NCBI RefSeq assembly: GCF_015624425.1
Contig: NZ_CP049919.1
Location: 3,534,001-3,598,000, forward strand
DNA length: 64,000 nucleotides
Direction: 5' to 3'
Source of the DNA: Roseateles sp. DAIF2
Lineage (GTDB): Bacteria; Pseudomonadota; Gammaproteobacteria; Burkholderiales; Burkholderiaceae_C
Shown: positions 47,490-55,460 of the stretch, piece after piece
How the letters are laid out: each line of letters starts with the position of its first letter
Numbering within the stretch: position 1 is the first letter of the stretch
Position numbers and translations under genes: made by a program
Notes under the pieces: model-generated
Told to the model about the DNA's origin: nothing
The model's input: the letters and a program-made list of their open reading frames with translations, nothing else
Databases searched by the model: none

Positions 47490-48473
47490 TCAGTCGGCAA
47501 TCAGTTTGGCCTGCTGAATCACTTTCTCCCAGCGCTGCTTCTCGGCAGCCACGAACTTCGCCGCCTCCGCCCTTGTGTTGGCCACCGGCGTCATGCCTTG
47601 CTCCTGCAAGCCCTGCCGGAACTCGGGAGTTGCCACGATCTTGCGGATATCGGCATTGAGTTTGTCGGCGATGGCATCGGGCACACTGGCGGCCACGGCC
47701 ACGGTGGTCCAGGAGGTGGCCGCATAGGAAGGGAATCCCGCTTCCGCCGCGGTAGGCACCTGCGGCAGTGCGGGCAGCCGCTCCTTGCCGGTCACGGCCA
47801 GCGCCTTGAGCTTGCCGGTCTTGATGTGGGCGAATGTCGTCGGCGGGTTCTCGAACATCAGCTGGATCTGGCCGCCGATCAGGTCGGCCAACGCGGGTGA
47901 GCTGCCTCGATAAGGGATGTGCGTGAGCGGCGCGTCGGCGGCGATCTTGAACAGCTCGCCCATCATGTGGACCGAGGACCCGACGCCGGCCGAGCCGAAG
48001 TTGATCGCGCCGGGCTCCCGCCTCGCCTGGGCTGCCAGCTGCTTGAGATCTGCGGCGGCGATCCCCGGATTGGCGACCACGACATGCGGCATCTCGGCGA
48101 GCACGGTGACGATCTTGAAATCGCTCCCAGGGTTGTAGGTGAGCTTCTTGTAGACGGCGTAGGTCGCATGCAGCCCGATGGATCCGAGCATGAGCGTGTA
48201 GCCGTCGGCCGGGGCATCCACCACGGCCTTGCCACCGATATGGCCACCCGCGCCCGGCTTGTTCTCCACGATGACGGGCTGCTTGTACAGCTTGGCGAGC
48301 TGCTCGCCCAGCATCCGTCCCTGGACATCGGAACTGCCACCGGCCGTGAACGGGACGATGATCCGGATGGGGCGGTTCGGGTAGTCGCCGGGCTGCGCCG
48401 CGGCGGAAACTGCCACAAGGGCTAAGGGCAGCGCGAGCAATCGGAGCCGCGCAGGGAATGCAGTGGGCTTCAT
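47490..48473 (-). CDS. tripartite tricarboxylate transporter (TctC/Bug-family) substrate-binding protein
   Basis: A 327-residue periplasmic protein with a signal peptide (1-26, ending VSAAAQ), the first Bug-family motif YPNRPIRIIVPFTAGGSSDV, VIVENKPGAGGHIGG, and the domain-2 hallmark PYRGSSPALADLIGGQIQLMF. Such proteins bind carboxylated ligands and are greatly expanded in Burkholderiales, often without adjacent TctAB membrane genes, as here. It is divergent from a LysR regulator, which probably controls it, and co-translated with the beta-propeller gene. Confidence 0.92.
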   Translation of the reverse strand: MKPTAFPARLRLLALPLALVAVSAAAQPGDYPNRPIRIIVPFTAGGSSDVQGRMLGEQLAKLYKQPVIVENKPGAGGHIGGKAVVDAPADGYTLMLGSIGLHATYAVYKKLTYNPGSDFKIVTVLAEMPHVVVANPGIAAADLKQLAAQARREPGAINFGSAGVGSSVHMMGELFKIAADAPLTHIPYRGSSPALADLIGGQIQLMFENPPTTFAHIKTGKLKALAVTGKERLPALPQVPTAAEAGFPSYAATSWTTVAVAASVPDAIADKLNADIRKIVATPEFRQGLQEQGMTPVANTRAEAAKFVAAEKQRWEKVIQQAKLIAD

Positions 48474-48523
48474 GGCGTGTCTGGAGTTGACGTGCCCTCA
48501 CTCTAGGCCCCGCATCCAATACG

Positions 48524-48568
48524 AGAAAATGCTTTGTTTTCTGCACGGTATACGCATTTGGTATGCGT
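48524..48568. promoter_or_regulatory. two palindromes in the tctC-lysR intergenic region
   Basis: AGAAAA-TGCTTTG-TTTTCT (48524-48542) and ACGCAT-TTGGT-ATGCGT (48552-48568) are perfect 6-bp inverted repeats. Both lie in the 97-bp gap between the divergent starts, the usual place for LysR recognition and activation sites. Confidence 0.55.
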
Positions 48569-48570
48569 TC

Positions 48571-49524
48571 ATGATCATGGCCAGAGCCCTGAACTTTCGA
48601 CAGATTGAGGCGTTTCGCGCCGTCATGCAGACAGGCACCACCACGGGTGCTGCCGCGCTGTTGCATACAACGCAACCCTCGATCAGCCGCCTGCTGGCGC
48701 AGGTCCAGGCGGCCACCGAGCTCAAGCTCTTTGATGTCCACAAGGGACGCTTGCGGCCGACGCAGGAGGCTCGTGAACTATTTGAGACGGTGCAGCGGCA
48801 CTTCCTGGGGCTCGAGCGCATCGAACAGAGCGTCGCGCTGCTGCGCAACTCGGGCACCGGGCGGCTGCATGTCGGCTGCACGCCTGCGCTCGGCTTGTCG
48901 GTGATGCCCAAGGTGGCCGCGGCCTTCTCTCGATGGCATCCCGAAGTCCACATCAACCTCCAGACCGTCGGGGCCGTGGCGCTCCGCGAAGGCTTGCTGC
49001 ATGGCCTCTACGACCTGGTGCTGACGACCACGCCCCTCGAGCATCCGCAGCTCGATGCCGAGGTGCTGCACCGCTCCCGCATGGTCTGCGTGATGGAGCC
49101 CGCCCATCGGCTCGCCGGTCGCTCCCATCTGGATGTCAGGGACCTGAATGGCGAAGTGCTGATCACCTTGAATGCCGAGGATCCGATCTCGGTGGAGCTT
49201 CAGGATGTACTGGTGCGGCACGGCGTCGTACCCGCTGCCACGATGGAGACGACCTACTCCGGAACGATCTGCATGATGGCGCTGGAGGGGATTGGCATCG
49301 GCATCGTCAATCCGCATGTGGCTTCTGTCTTTGCCGACCGGCTGAAGGTGGTCCCCCTGCGTCCGGCCTGTTCGGTCGACGTCTACCTGGCCTTGGCACC
49401 GCAGTCGGCGCCCTCCCGCATGACGGAGACTTTCACGGCCTTGCTGCGCGCCCACTTCGATACGGCTCCCCCTGGGAAGAGCACTTCCCCCAGGCCGACA
49501 AAGGGACGAAAAAACCACTCATGA
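48571..49524 (+). CDS. LysR-family transcriptional regulator
   Basis: A 317-residue protein from the ATG at 48571 (or 48577), starting near LNFRQIEAFRAVMQTGTTTG. It has the winged helix-turn-helix (AALLHTTQPSISRLLAQVQ) and an effector-binding domain (about 95-300). It is divergent from the TctC-type receptor and propeller genes, so it probably regulates them in response to their ligand. The longer frame to 48463 would run through the intergenic operator region and is rejected. The C-terminus has a basic tail (TSPRPTKGRKNHS). Confidence 0.92.
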   Translation: MIMARALNFRQIEAFRAVMQTGTTTGAAALLHTTQPSISRLLAQVQAATELKLFDVHKGRLRPTQEARELFETVQRHFLGLERIEQSVALLRNSGTGRLHVGCTPALGLSVMPKVAAAFSRWHPEVHINLQTVGAVALREGLLHGLYDLVLTTTPLEHPQLDAEVLHRSRMVCVMEPAHRLAGRSHLDVRDLNGEVLITLNAEDPISVELQDVLVRHGVVPAATMETTYSGTICMMALEGIGIGIVNPHVASVFADRLKVVPLRPACSVDVYLALAPQSAPSRMTETFTALLRAHFDTAPPGKSTSPRPTKGRKNHS

Positions 49525-49563
49525 GGAAGCGAGAGAACGGACGCCGCCGCGCATCCCCCTGCC

Positions 49564-49740
49564 TCAGCGACTCGATCTATCCAGCTCTCGCCGGGTCTCG
49601 GCTGGATATTGCCCTGGAGTGCGTGAATACTTGCGGATCGTGTTGCGGGACAGGCCAGTTCGTCTGGCTATATCGCGGATGGACAGCTGCTCGCGCAGTG
49701 CCCAGCGTCGTATGACACTCAGTGTCGCCACGTCAATCAC
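49564..49740 (-). pseudogene. IS21-family IstA N-terminal fragment
   Basis: From a GTG at 49740 the frame reads VATLSVIRRWALREQLSI and RDIARRTGLSRNTIRKY, the N-terminal helix-turn-helix of IS21 IstA transposases. It ends after 58 codons. The integrase core and IstB are missing. The remainder of 49525-49981 shows no gene. Confidence 0.75.
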
Positions 49741-49981
49741 TCCTGAACTCCTGCCGCAAATAGCAGCAGGCTTAGGTTTGATGCGCGGGTCAGATTTGGA
49801 TGGCAATTACCTGGCAGCCAGGGGCACTTCGACGCGGAAATCAACACCGCAAGTGATTCAACCGGTGCCTTGCCCCCTAGTTCCGAGACAGCACAGCCAT
49901 ACGCCGCGGCTCCCCATGGCTACACTTTCCTCCTCCGGGGCGAAACCCGCCCCAGGCGGGCACCGATTGGGAGGCATGGCG

Positions 49982-50752
49982 ATGGTCGCCGACGGATCCG
50001 ACAGACGCCCTGTGCGCCGTTTGCTGCCGTTGGCCATCGCAGCATTGGCGGCGACGGCATCGGCCGCCGAGTTCCAGTGCGCCCCACTCAAGCCGAGTGA
50101 GTCACGTCGGCCGGCCTATACCCGCATTGGCGAACAGGCGCGATGCGAAGGCTTCTATGACCGCAGTGTCTCTCAACCCTTCATCGAGATCATCTCGCTG
50201 ACAAGCGGAACAGCGCCGGCCGATGGCGCCACGGTGCTGACGTTGTCGACGCCCACTCGCGTGGCCGCCCGATTGATCGTGCAGCCGCTGAGGCCGGCGC
50301 CGTTCTACCGGGTCGACGCCCTTGTGCCCGCGGGCCAGGCGCTGTCCTGGGACACCGCTCCGATGCTCTCCTCAACCGGGCTCAGAGTGCGCGACCTGGG
50401 TTTCCTGGCATCGCAGGTGGCCGGAGGAGCCGGCAGCGCGCTGATACCCGTCACGATAGGTCGCGCCACCGCCGCACCCGCCGATGGCCCCTCCCTGCTG
50501 CAGGCCGTGCTTCGGGTATCCGTACCGGTGGCATCGCTGGCATGGCGGCGCCAGCGCATGGACGGCAGCGCCGGTACATGGCGTGATATCCCGGGACCAG
50601 CCCGGTTTGCCTGGGAACGCGTGCCGCTGGCGCTTGAGATGCCTCCCGATGGCGGTGGTGTACGCGTCGACGTCCAAGCCGTCGACGCCGACGGCAAGGT
50701 GCTGCCGATGCTGCGTTTCTCCGTGTCCGGCCTAGCCGATGGCAGCCCCTGA
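49982..50752 (+). CDS. secreted hypothetical protein, first gene of a four-gene exported operon
   Basis: A 256-residue protein. The ATG at 49982 has GGAGG 7 nt upstream; an ATG at 49976 is too close to that site. It has a signal peptide (1-28, ending ATASAAE), then beta-rich sequence with two Cys in the mature N-terminus (FQCAPL and ARCEGF) that may pair. I recognise no family. It overlaps the following gene by 14 bp. Together with the next three genes it forms a tightly coupled unit whose products are all exported or membrane-bound. Confidence 0.75.
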   Translation: MVADGSDRRPVRRLLPLAIAALAATASAAEFQCAPLKPSESRRPAYTRIGEQARCEGFYDRSVSQPFIEIISLTSGTAPADGATVLTLSTPTRVAARLIVQPLRPAPFYRVDALVPAGQALSWDTAPMLSSTGLRVRDLGFLASQVAGGAGSALIPVTIGRATAAPADGPSLLQAVLRVSVPVASLAWRRQRMDGSAGTWRDIPGPARFAWERVPLALEMPPDGGGVRVDVQAVDADGKVLPMLRFSVSGLADGSP

Positions 50753-51854
50753 TCCCCAAGCGGATGCGCTCGCCGACGCCCGCGCCATGGTCGCGCGGCA
50801 GTTGGCTGAAAGGGCGGCGGATTCTGGCGCGTCGCTGAGCGAGTTGCAGGCTCTGCACGAGCGGCTGCGCCTCATCGATGCGGGTCTAGCCGCTCGCCCT
50901 CCGGCATCGAAGCCTCGCCGCATTCCCCCGGCACTTCTGCCTGCACTCCTGATCGCAGCACTGCTCTCGCTTGCCGACACCGTACCGATACGCTCGGTTC
51001 CGTTCAGCCTGGAACTGCGCGCCCAGTCTGCGACGCTTCGATTCGACAATGCCGGGGAACTTGAGGCTCAGCCAGTCGACGCAGAGCTGCGTATCGAAGG
51101 TCAGACACTGATTGAGTCCCCGGCACCGGCGCTGACCGACTCGGTGGCAGCCGCAGGCCCTGATCCGCTCGTCCTACGAGCGCCTCAGCTGACATTGCGA
51201 CGGCTCGCCTATCCGGCCGGCGCCACGCTGGTCATCGCTGCCGGCAGGCAGGTGCAACTCGGTGTCGATGCGCCGATAGGTCCATTGGTGGCCGAGATCG
51301 AATTTGCCGGCACCGCAACATGGCGCCTCGGCTCGGGCGAAGCCTCGCCATCGCGCGATTTCTCACACGCCGAGTCGCTGCAGGCCTCCGCCGGCGCCAC
51401 CGCGCCGGGGCAGCGCCCTCCACCGCTTGACCTGTGGCTCGGCCGCGGCGTGTCGCGCAGCTATCAGTGGAACGGGCTGCGACCTACCGCGGTGCAGTTC
51501 GTAGCACGCCGCATCAGCAATGCCGCCACGCCGATGCTCGCGTCCAGCCTCGAATGGGCGCAGCTGGTTCTACCAGCGACTGGTGCGCAGGTCACGCTGG
51601 GCGCCGGCGACCGACTCGATCTTGCCGGCCTGACCCTCGAGCGCTTCGAAATGACAGTGGGGGACAGTGTCGGACTGAAGCTCGCCGGTACAGCACGAGT
51701 CCTTGCCACGCGTACTGGTGACTTCGAGCGTTCGCTCAAGCCAAGCCTGCTCGAGTTCCTCGCCCGCAATCACGCGGTAGGCCTCTTCTGGAGTGCTGGC
51801 TTGTTGCTTTGGGGAGCAATCGCATGGATTCGCAAGCAGTTCGCCGCAGACTGA
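50739..51854 (+). CDS. bitopic membrane protein of unknown function, four-gene exported operon
   Basis: A 371-residue protein. Residues 1-58 are cytoplasmic and helical (possible coiled coil, ADARAMVARQLAERA). A membrane segment lies at about 63-80, followed by about 260 residues of beta-rich, Ala/Leu/Arg-rich periplasmic sequence with no Cys, and a C-terminal membrane helix (about 346-364, VGLFWSAGLLLWGAIAWI) with a short basic tail. I recognise no family. It overlaps the gene before by 14 bp and the protease gene after by 31 bp, so the products are probably made in fixed proportion. Confidence 0.75.
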   Translation: MAAPDPQADALADARAMVARQLAERAADSGASLSELQALHERLRLIDAGLAARPPASKPRRIPPALLPALLIAALLSLADTVPIRSVPFSLELRAQSATLRFDNAGELEAQPVDAELRIEGQTLIESPAPALTDSVAAAGPDPLVLRAPQLTLRRLAYPAGATLVIAAGRQVQLGVDAPIGPLVAEIEFAGTATWRLGSGEASPSRDFSHAESLQASAGATAPGQRPPPLDLWLGRGVSRSYQWNGLRPTAVQFVARRISNAATPMLASSLEWAQLVLPATGAQVTLGAGDRLDLAGLTLERFEMTVGDSVGLKLAGTARVLATRTGDFERSLKPSLLEFLARNHAVGLFWSAGLLLWGAIAWIRKQFAAD

Positions 51855-52975
51855 AACCACGAAGCCAGGGTGTCGCGGCCGCTGCGGCTTGCTCTGCACT
51901 GCTGACAGGCGCTGCATGGGCGCAGGACACCACCTTCGACGACGGGCCAGTCCTGGCCGAACGGCTGCTCGCCGGCGTCGTACGCGTACATGGCGGCGAG
52001 CATGGCTTCGGCGTGGTGGTCGGCGCCGACGACACCTTCATCTATGTCGTGACTGCAGGCCATGTCGTCGGCTCGTCGGGACCGGTTCTCTTGCACGGTT
52101 GCAAGCAAGCGCTGCCGCCCGACCTGCCGGCAGAACGCATGGCGGGGTTCGACCCCGCCGCTGCGGATGTGGCTTTGTTACGCGCCCAGCGTCCGCCAGG
52201 CTACCGCCTGGTCATACGCGCGATGGCACCGGAGGAACGCGTGGCCATCAGCGACCCGGCCTGGCTGCTCGGCCGCGATGACACCTGCGCGGTGCGGCCC
52301 GCCAGTGGCGCAGTGGCGGCATTGGCCGACACGCGCAAGCTGTGGCGCATCGACATGCCAGGTGTCCTGGGCGGCAGTTCGGGGGCACCGGTCGCAACCG
52401 GGCGCGGGCTGATCGCGTTGACCACCGACTCGGACAACGTCAACCTCACCGCGCTTGGCTTGGCGTCTCTCTCCATGCGTGTGCGCGCGGCAGGCGCGCG
52501 TTTCGATCTCGTCGACGCCCGCAACGAGCCACCGACCGATCCACTGGCCGCCGAGCTGGATTTGGCCGAGATGCTTGGAGGCTTCCTTCGCGAACTGCGC
52601 GACGCCCAGACCGTGCTGCGCCAGCCGACCGTCAAGCGTGAGTACTTCGCACGCACGGTGGCCGAGTACGACGAGGTGGCCAAGCGTTTCCTTGCAACAA
52701 AGGACAAGTACGCCGGCACCCTCGCGCGCAACTGGCCGCCTGAGGTCGGTCCGCAGTGGCTGGCCTTGCGTGACCGGCTCTGGTCCGCTCATGAGAACTT
52801 CCTCGCCGTCAACAGCCATGCACGCCAGATCGTCGAGACCGAGCGCATTCCTCAGATCGTGCGTGACCGGATGGAAGCGCTTGACCCGGAACTCGGCGCC
52901 TTGCAAGGCGCCATTGCGCAGTTCTTGCGCGCCCTCAGCCAAAGGAGGCCATCAAATGACACGCAACCCCCATGA
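51824..52975 (+). CDS. exported trypsin-like serine protease with helical C-terminal domain
   Basis: A 383-residue protein from the ATG at 51824 (GGGGAG 7 nt upstream). A signal peptide (1-34, ending AAWAQD) precedes a chymotrypsin-fold domain (about 45-235) with His80 (VTAGHV), Asp115 (AADVALL) and Ser186 (GGSSGAP), a complete catalytic triad. The region 240-383 is helical and charged (LGGFLRELRDAQTVLRQ), not a PDZ domain, so it differs from DegP/HtrA. It overlaps the membrane protein gene by 31 bp and the lipoprotein gene by 20 bp. Proposed role: regulated or housekeeping proteolysis in the envelope with its three partners. Confidence 0.85.
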   Translation: MDSQAVRRRLKPRSQGVAAAAACSALLTGAAWAQDTTFDDGPVLAERLLAGVVRVHGGEHGFGVVVGADDTFIYVVTAGHVVGSSGPVLLHGCKQALPPDLPAERMAGFDPAAADVALLRAQRPPGYRLVIRAMAPEERVAISDPAWLLGRDDTCAVRPASGAVAALADTRKLWRIDMPGVLGGSSGAPVATGRGLIALTTDSDNVNLTALGLASLSMRVRAAGARFDLVDARNEPPTDPLAAELDLAEMLGGFLRELRDAQTVLRQPTVKREYFARTVAEYDEVAKRFLATKDKYAGTLARNWPPEVGPQWLALRDRLWSAHENFLAVNSHARQIVETERIPQIVRDRMEALDPELGALQGAIAQFLRALSQRRPSNDTQPP

Positions 52976-53441
52976 AAACGCCAATGCTCGCAGCTTCGCC
53001 AAGCTGATCAGCCGTGCGCGGTCGGGAGCCATCGTGGCCGTGCTCGTGGCCGGCTGCGGTGGCGGCAGCGAAGTGCTGCTGGTGCCGTTCTTCACCTTCG
53101 GCTTCGCTTTCAACGGCACGCTGGCCGGTGCCAACCACGACGTGTTCCTGAACCTGAACCCGAACGCGCCGACCACGGCGACCGGCAACTTCGAGGCCTT
53201 CAGCACCCTGCGCATCGACACCGACTCGCGCGACGTCAGCGGCAGCTACTCGGGTTGCACGCTCACGCTAACCGTCGGCCCCAGTACCGGCGGCACAGCA
53301 TCGACGTTGATTGCGGCCAGCTATTCAGGCAATTTCAACGGGGCGAACACCATCGTGCTTACGCCGAGCTCTGGAACGCTGCCAAGCCTCATTCTTACCC
53401 GGGCCGGCGGCCAAACTGACCCGCGTGCGCAGACCTGTTGA
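52956..53441 (+). CDS. small lipoprotein, last gene of the four-gene exported operon
   Basis: A 161-residue protein. AAAGGAGG lies 8 nt before the ATG at 52956. The N-terminus ends in a lipobox LVAGC (Cys34) followed by GGGSE, which favours an outer-membrane location. The mature part is beta-rich, Thr/Ser/Gly/Asn-rich (GTLAGANHDVFLNLNPNA) and contains one further Cys pair (YSGCTLTLT and the terminal QTC). No family recognised. A GGCTGGC/GCCAGCC hairpin (53447-53463) follows the stop and may end the operon. Confidence 0.75.
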   Translation: MTRNPHENANARSFAKLISRARSGAIVAVLVAGCGGGSEVLLVPFFTFGFAFNGTLAGANHDVFLNLNPNAPTTATGNFEAFSTLRIDTDSRDVSGSYSGCTLTLTVGPSTGGTASTLIAASYSGNFNGANTIVLTPSSGTLPSLILTRAGGQTDPRAQTC

Positions 53442-53605
53442 GCCTAGGCTGGCCATGCCAGCCCGGCGCACCAGCAGCAGGCGGCTCGGGCAGCTGGTGG
53501 GCGATCGCGTGGCAGCCCCCCCCAACTCAACACGGACGCGCCTCACACGTTGGCAATGTGCTGCCTTGGCGAACAAGAGTGGAACCGGTCAAACGAAGGT
53601 TCACC

Positions 53606-53860
53606 TCTGTACGTGGGTATCGATCCCGCCAAGAACGTGTTTGCCCTGCGCGGTGCGATGGGGCTGGAACGCATGAATCGATGCGACTAGGCGTGCCACA
53701 CGCCAAGCTGCTGGAGCAGATGATCTCTCGGCTGCCCAGTATGATCGGCGCGAAATCCTGCTCCGGCGCGCACGGCTTGTTCGACTGTTCTGGAGCCTGG
53801 GCCACAAGGTTCAGGTGATGGCGCCGAATTTCTTCATCCTGAATCTTCATCCTGAATAGG
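53606..53860 (+). pseudogene. IS110-family transposase N-terminal remnant
   Basis: The frame starting near 53609 reads YVGIDPAKNVFALRGAMG, the RuvC-like start of IS110 transposases, then stops. After a frame change come PHAKLLEQMISRLPSMIG, SCSGAHGL and, in another frame, VQVMAPNFFILN, all collinear with IS110. The remainder of the gene is missing at the IS1595 boundary. The 53442-53605 interval upstream may hold the IS110 left non-coding end but shows no gene. Confidence 0.75.
53831..53856 (+). repeat. perfect 13-bp tandem duplication at the IS110/IS1595 junction
   Basis: TCTTCATCCTGAA occurs twice head to tail (53831-53843 and 53844-53856). The second copy runs into the left inverted repeat of the IS1595 element. 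It may record slippage or the insertion event. Confidence 0.75.
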
Positions 53861-54731
53861 CAGCAGACTCAGCTACCACCGGCAAACGGATCAGCCGTTC
53901 AGGAGCGGGCAAGTGCTGAGCACATGCCCGTAGCAGACGCGGCATCAGCGTCGCCAAGTCGAAGCGCCGGTTGAAGCGGTACTGGAACTCGGCCAGGAAG
54001 CGCGGATGCTGGGCGCTTTGCTTGCCCGTGCCATGCAAGATGGCCTCGTGGCTGCAACTCGCGGCGTTGACGCCCACGAAGCTGGACAGTCCGTCGCTCA
54101 CGACGTGAGTGTCCTGGGCCAAGGCTCGTACAGCCAAGCGCTTGACGCTGACAAGCTTCCAGTCGGGCAACACGTCCAACCGCGTCACCAGGGGTTGACC
54201 GCTGGCGGTGGTCTTACGGCTGCAATCAGGGGCACCTTCTTCTCCGAAGCCCGGCCGCGCTTGCCGCCGGTGCGCTCGCCGCCCAGGAAGGCGTCGTCGA
54301 TCTGCACGATCTCTCTAAGGCGGCGCCCTTGCTCCCGAGGGCCAGCATCACTTGCATGAGCTTGTGCTTGATGAGCCAGGCGCTGCGGTAGCTCACCCCC
54401 AGATGGCGGTGCAGTTCCAGCGCCGACGTCCCCGTCTTGGTCTGGGTGAGCAGGTACAGCGCCAGAAACCATATGTCAGGGGTAGCTTGCTGGACTCGAA
54501 CACCGTACCCGCCAGCAGGCTCGTCTGCGTTCGGCAGCGATTGCACTGCCAGTACCAGCGTCCCTGCCGCTGGAAGCGGCTGCAGCCGGAGGCCCTACAG
54601 TGCGGGCATGCGAAGCCTTCTGGCCAGCGCCGCGCCCGCAAGGCTTCGCGACACTGCACCTCGGTGCCAAAGCGCTGCAGGAACTCTCGCAGCGAAAGGC
54701 CGGCTTGGAATTGCACTTGGTTGGTCGGCAT
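53847..54731 (-). pseudogene. IS1595-family transposase, frameshifted
   Basis: The start at 54731 (GGAGGTGAAC just upstream) gives MPTNQVQFQAGLSLREFLQR and a zinc-ribbon (CPHCRASG, CNRCRTQ). The frame then shifts near 54480 to LYLLTQTKTGTSALELHRHL and SYRSAWLIKHKLMQVM, again to EIVQIDDAFLGGERTGGKRG (first DDE Asp), and once more to LSSFVGVNAASCSHEAILHG and FLAEFQYRFNRRFDL. At least three indels therefore break the gene. All the pieces are collinear with an intact IS1595 transposase. Confidence 0.85.
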
Positions 54732-54817
54732 GTTCACCTCCTCGGGGATACATGCCGCCATCCTCCTCGCCCGCTCGCTCACCACGCGAGTCTGGCTGAG
54801 CTTGCTTCCTAATCAGG
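53851..54817 (-). mobile_element. IS1595-family insertion sequence, degraded, with terminal inverted repeats
   Basis: The left end CCTGAATAGGCAGCAGACTC (53851 onward, to 53873) and the right end, read inward as CCTGATTAGGAAGCAAGCTC (54817 down to 54795), match at about 19 of 23 positions. They enclose 967 bp carrying one transposase gene in several frames. No identical flanking target duplication is visible. The right end lies 24 bp from the stop of the DUF3016 gene and marks the edge of the accessory region. Confidence 0.75.
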
Positions 54818-54841
54818 CTTTTTATGCCCGATCGCCCTGCT

Positions 54842-55339
54842 TCAGGGCTTGGCCGCGGCGAACTCCTGCGCAAACCAGTCGTCCAGCAGCTGCTTCTCGT
54901 AGCGCAGCGACTCGGTGCTCGAATGCGCGACGCCGATGCGGCTCAGGAAGTTCATGTCGGACAGGCGCACCTTGCCCTCGCGCAGGGTCTTATCCCCCTC
55001 GCTGAGCACGAAGCGCAGCTCCATGCTGGGCCAGCCGATCGCCTTGACGACGCGGATGCGGTCCATCGCGCGGCCGCGCGGCTCCATATCCCCGGCCAGG
55101 TTCACATCCAGCACCTCGACCGAGAGCTTCTGCGAGGCCGGCAGCCGCTTGTCGGCCAAGCCGCGCATATAGGCCTCCAGCTCGCCCAGGGTGCGCTCGC
55201 GCTCGATTTGGGTTTCGCCGGCATCGGCGAACTTCTCGGGGTTCACGAACCGCAACTCGAAGGCCGCCTGGGCCGATAGCGCCGCACTCAGCAGCGCGCC
55301 CAGCAGCAGGGTCTTGCGGATGGTCTTGTTCATGCCCAT
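54842..55339 (-). CDS. DUF3016 family exported protein
   Basis: A 165-residue protein with AAGGAGG upstream of two close ATGs (55339 and 55333). A signal peptide (1-24, ending LSAQAAF) is followed by the DUF3016 body: FVNPEKFADAGET, LGELEAYMRGLADKRLP, LDVNLAGDMEPRGR and SRIGVAHSSTESLRYEKQLL. It is periplasmic and of unknown function; the family is common in beta- and gammaproteobacteria. It marks the return to core chromosome next to the IS1595 element. Confidence 0.88.
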   Translation of the reverse strand: MGMNKTIRKTLLLGALLSAALSAQAAFELRFVNPEKFADAGETQIERERTLGELEAYMRGLADKRLPASQKLSVEVLDVNLAGDMEPRGRAMDRIRVVKAIGWPSMELRFVLSEGDKTLREGKVRLSDMNFLSRIGVAHSSTESLRYEKQLLDDWFAQEFAAAKP

Positions 55340-55393
55340 GGCACCTCCTTTTGACGTCTTCATACCTCGTCAAGTATAGGAAGCGGCATGAAA

Positions 55394-55419
55394 AAAGGCG
55401 CCACGGGAGCGGCGCCTTT
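55394..55419 (-). terminator. intrinsic terminator of the desaturase gene
   Basis: AAAGGCGCC and GGCGCCTTT form a 9-bp stem around an 8-nt loop, with a T6 run following on the minus strand. It lies 41 bp after the desaturase stop. Confidence 0.85.
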
Positions 55420-55460
55420 ACCTCGATGAAACAGGCAGCAACAAAGGCTGCCGAGGCCCG

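Noticed and set aside
51824..52975. DegP/HtrA-type protease
   Set aside because: The catalytic triad is similar, but there is no PDZ domain; the C-terminal half is a charged helical region.
54780..54841. Second copy of the tRNA-Ser 3' end as the island's right attachment site
   Set aside because: No match to the tRNA 3' segment was found by eye near the right edge. The boundary there is the IS1595 inverted repeat.
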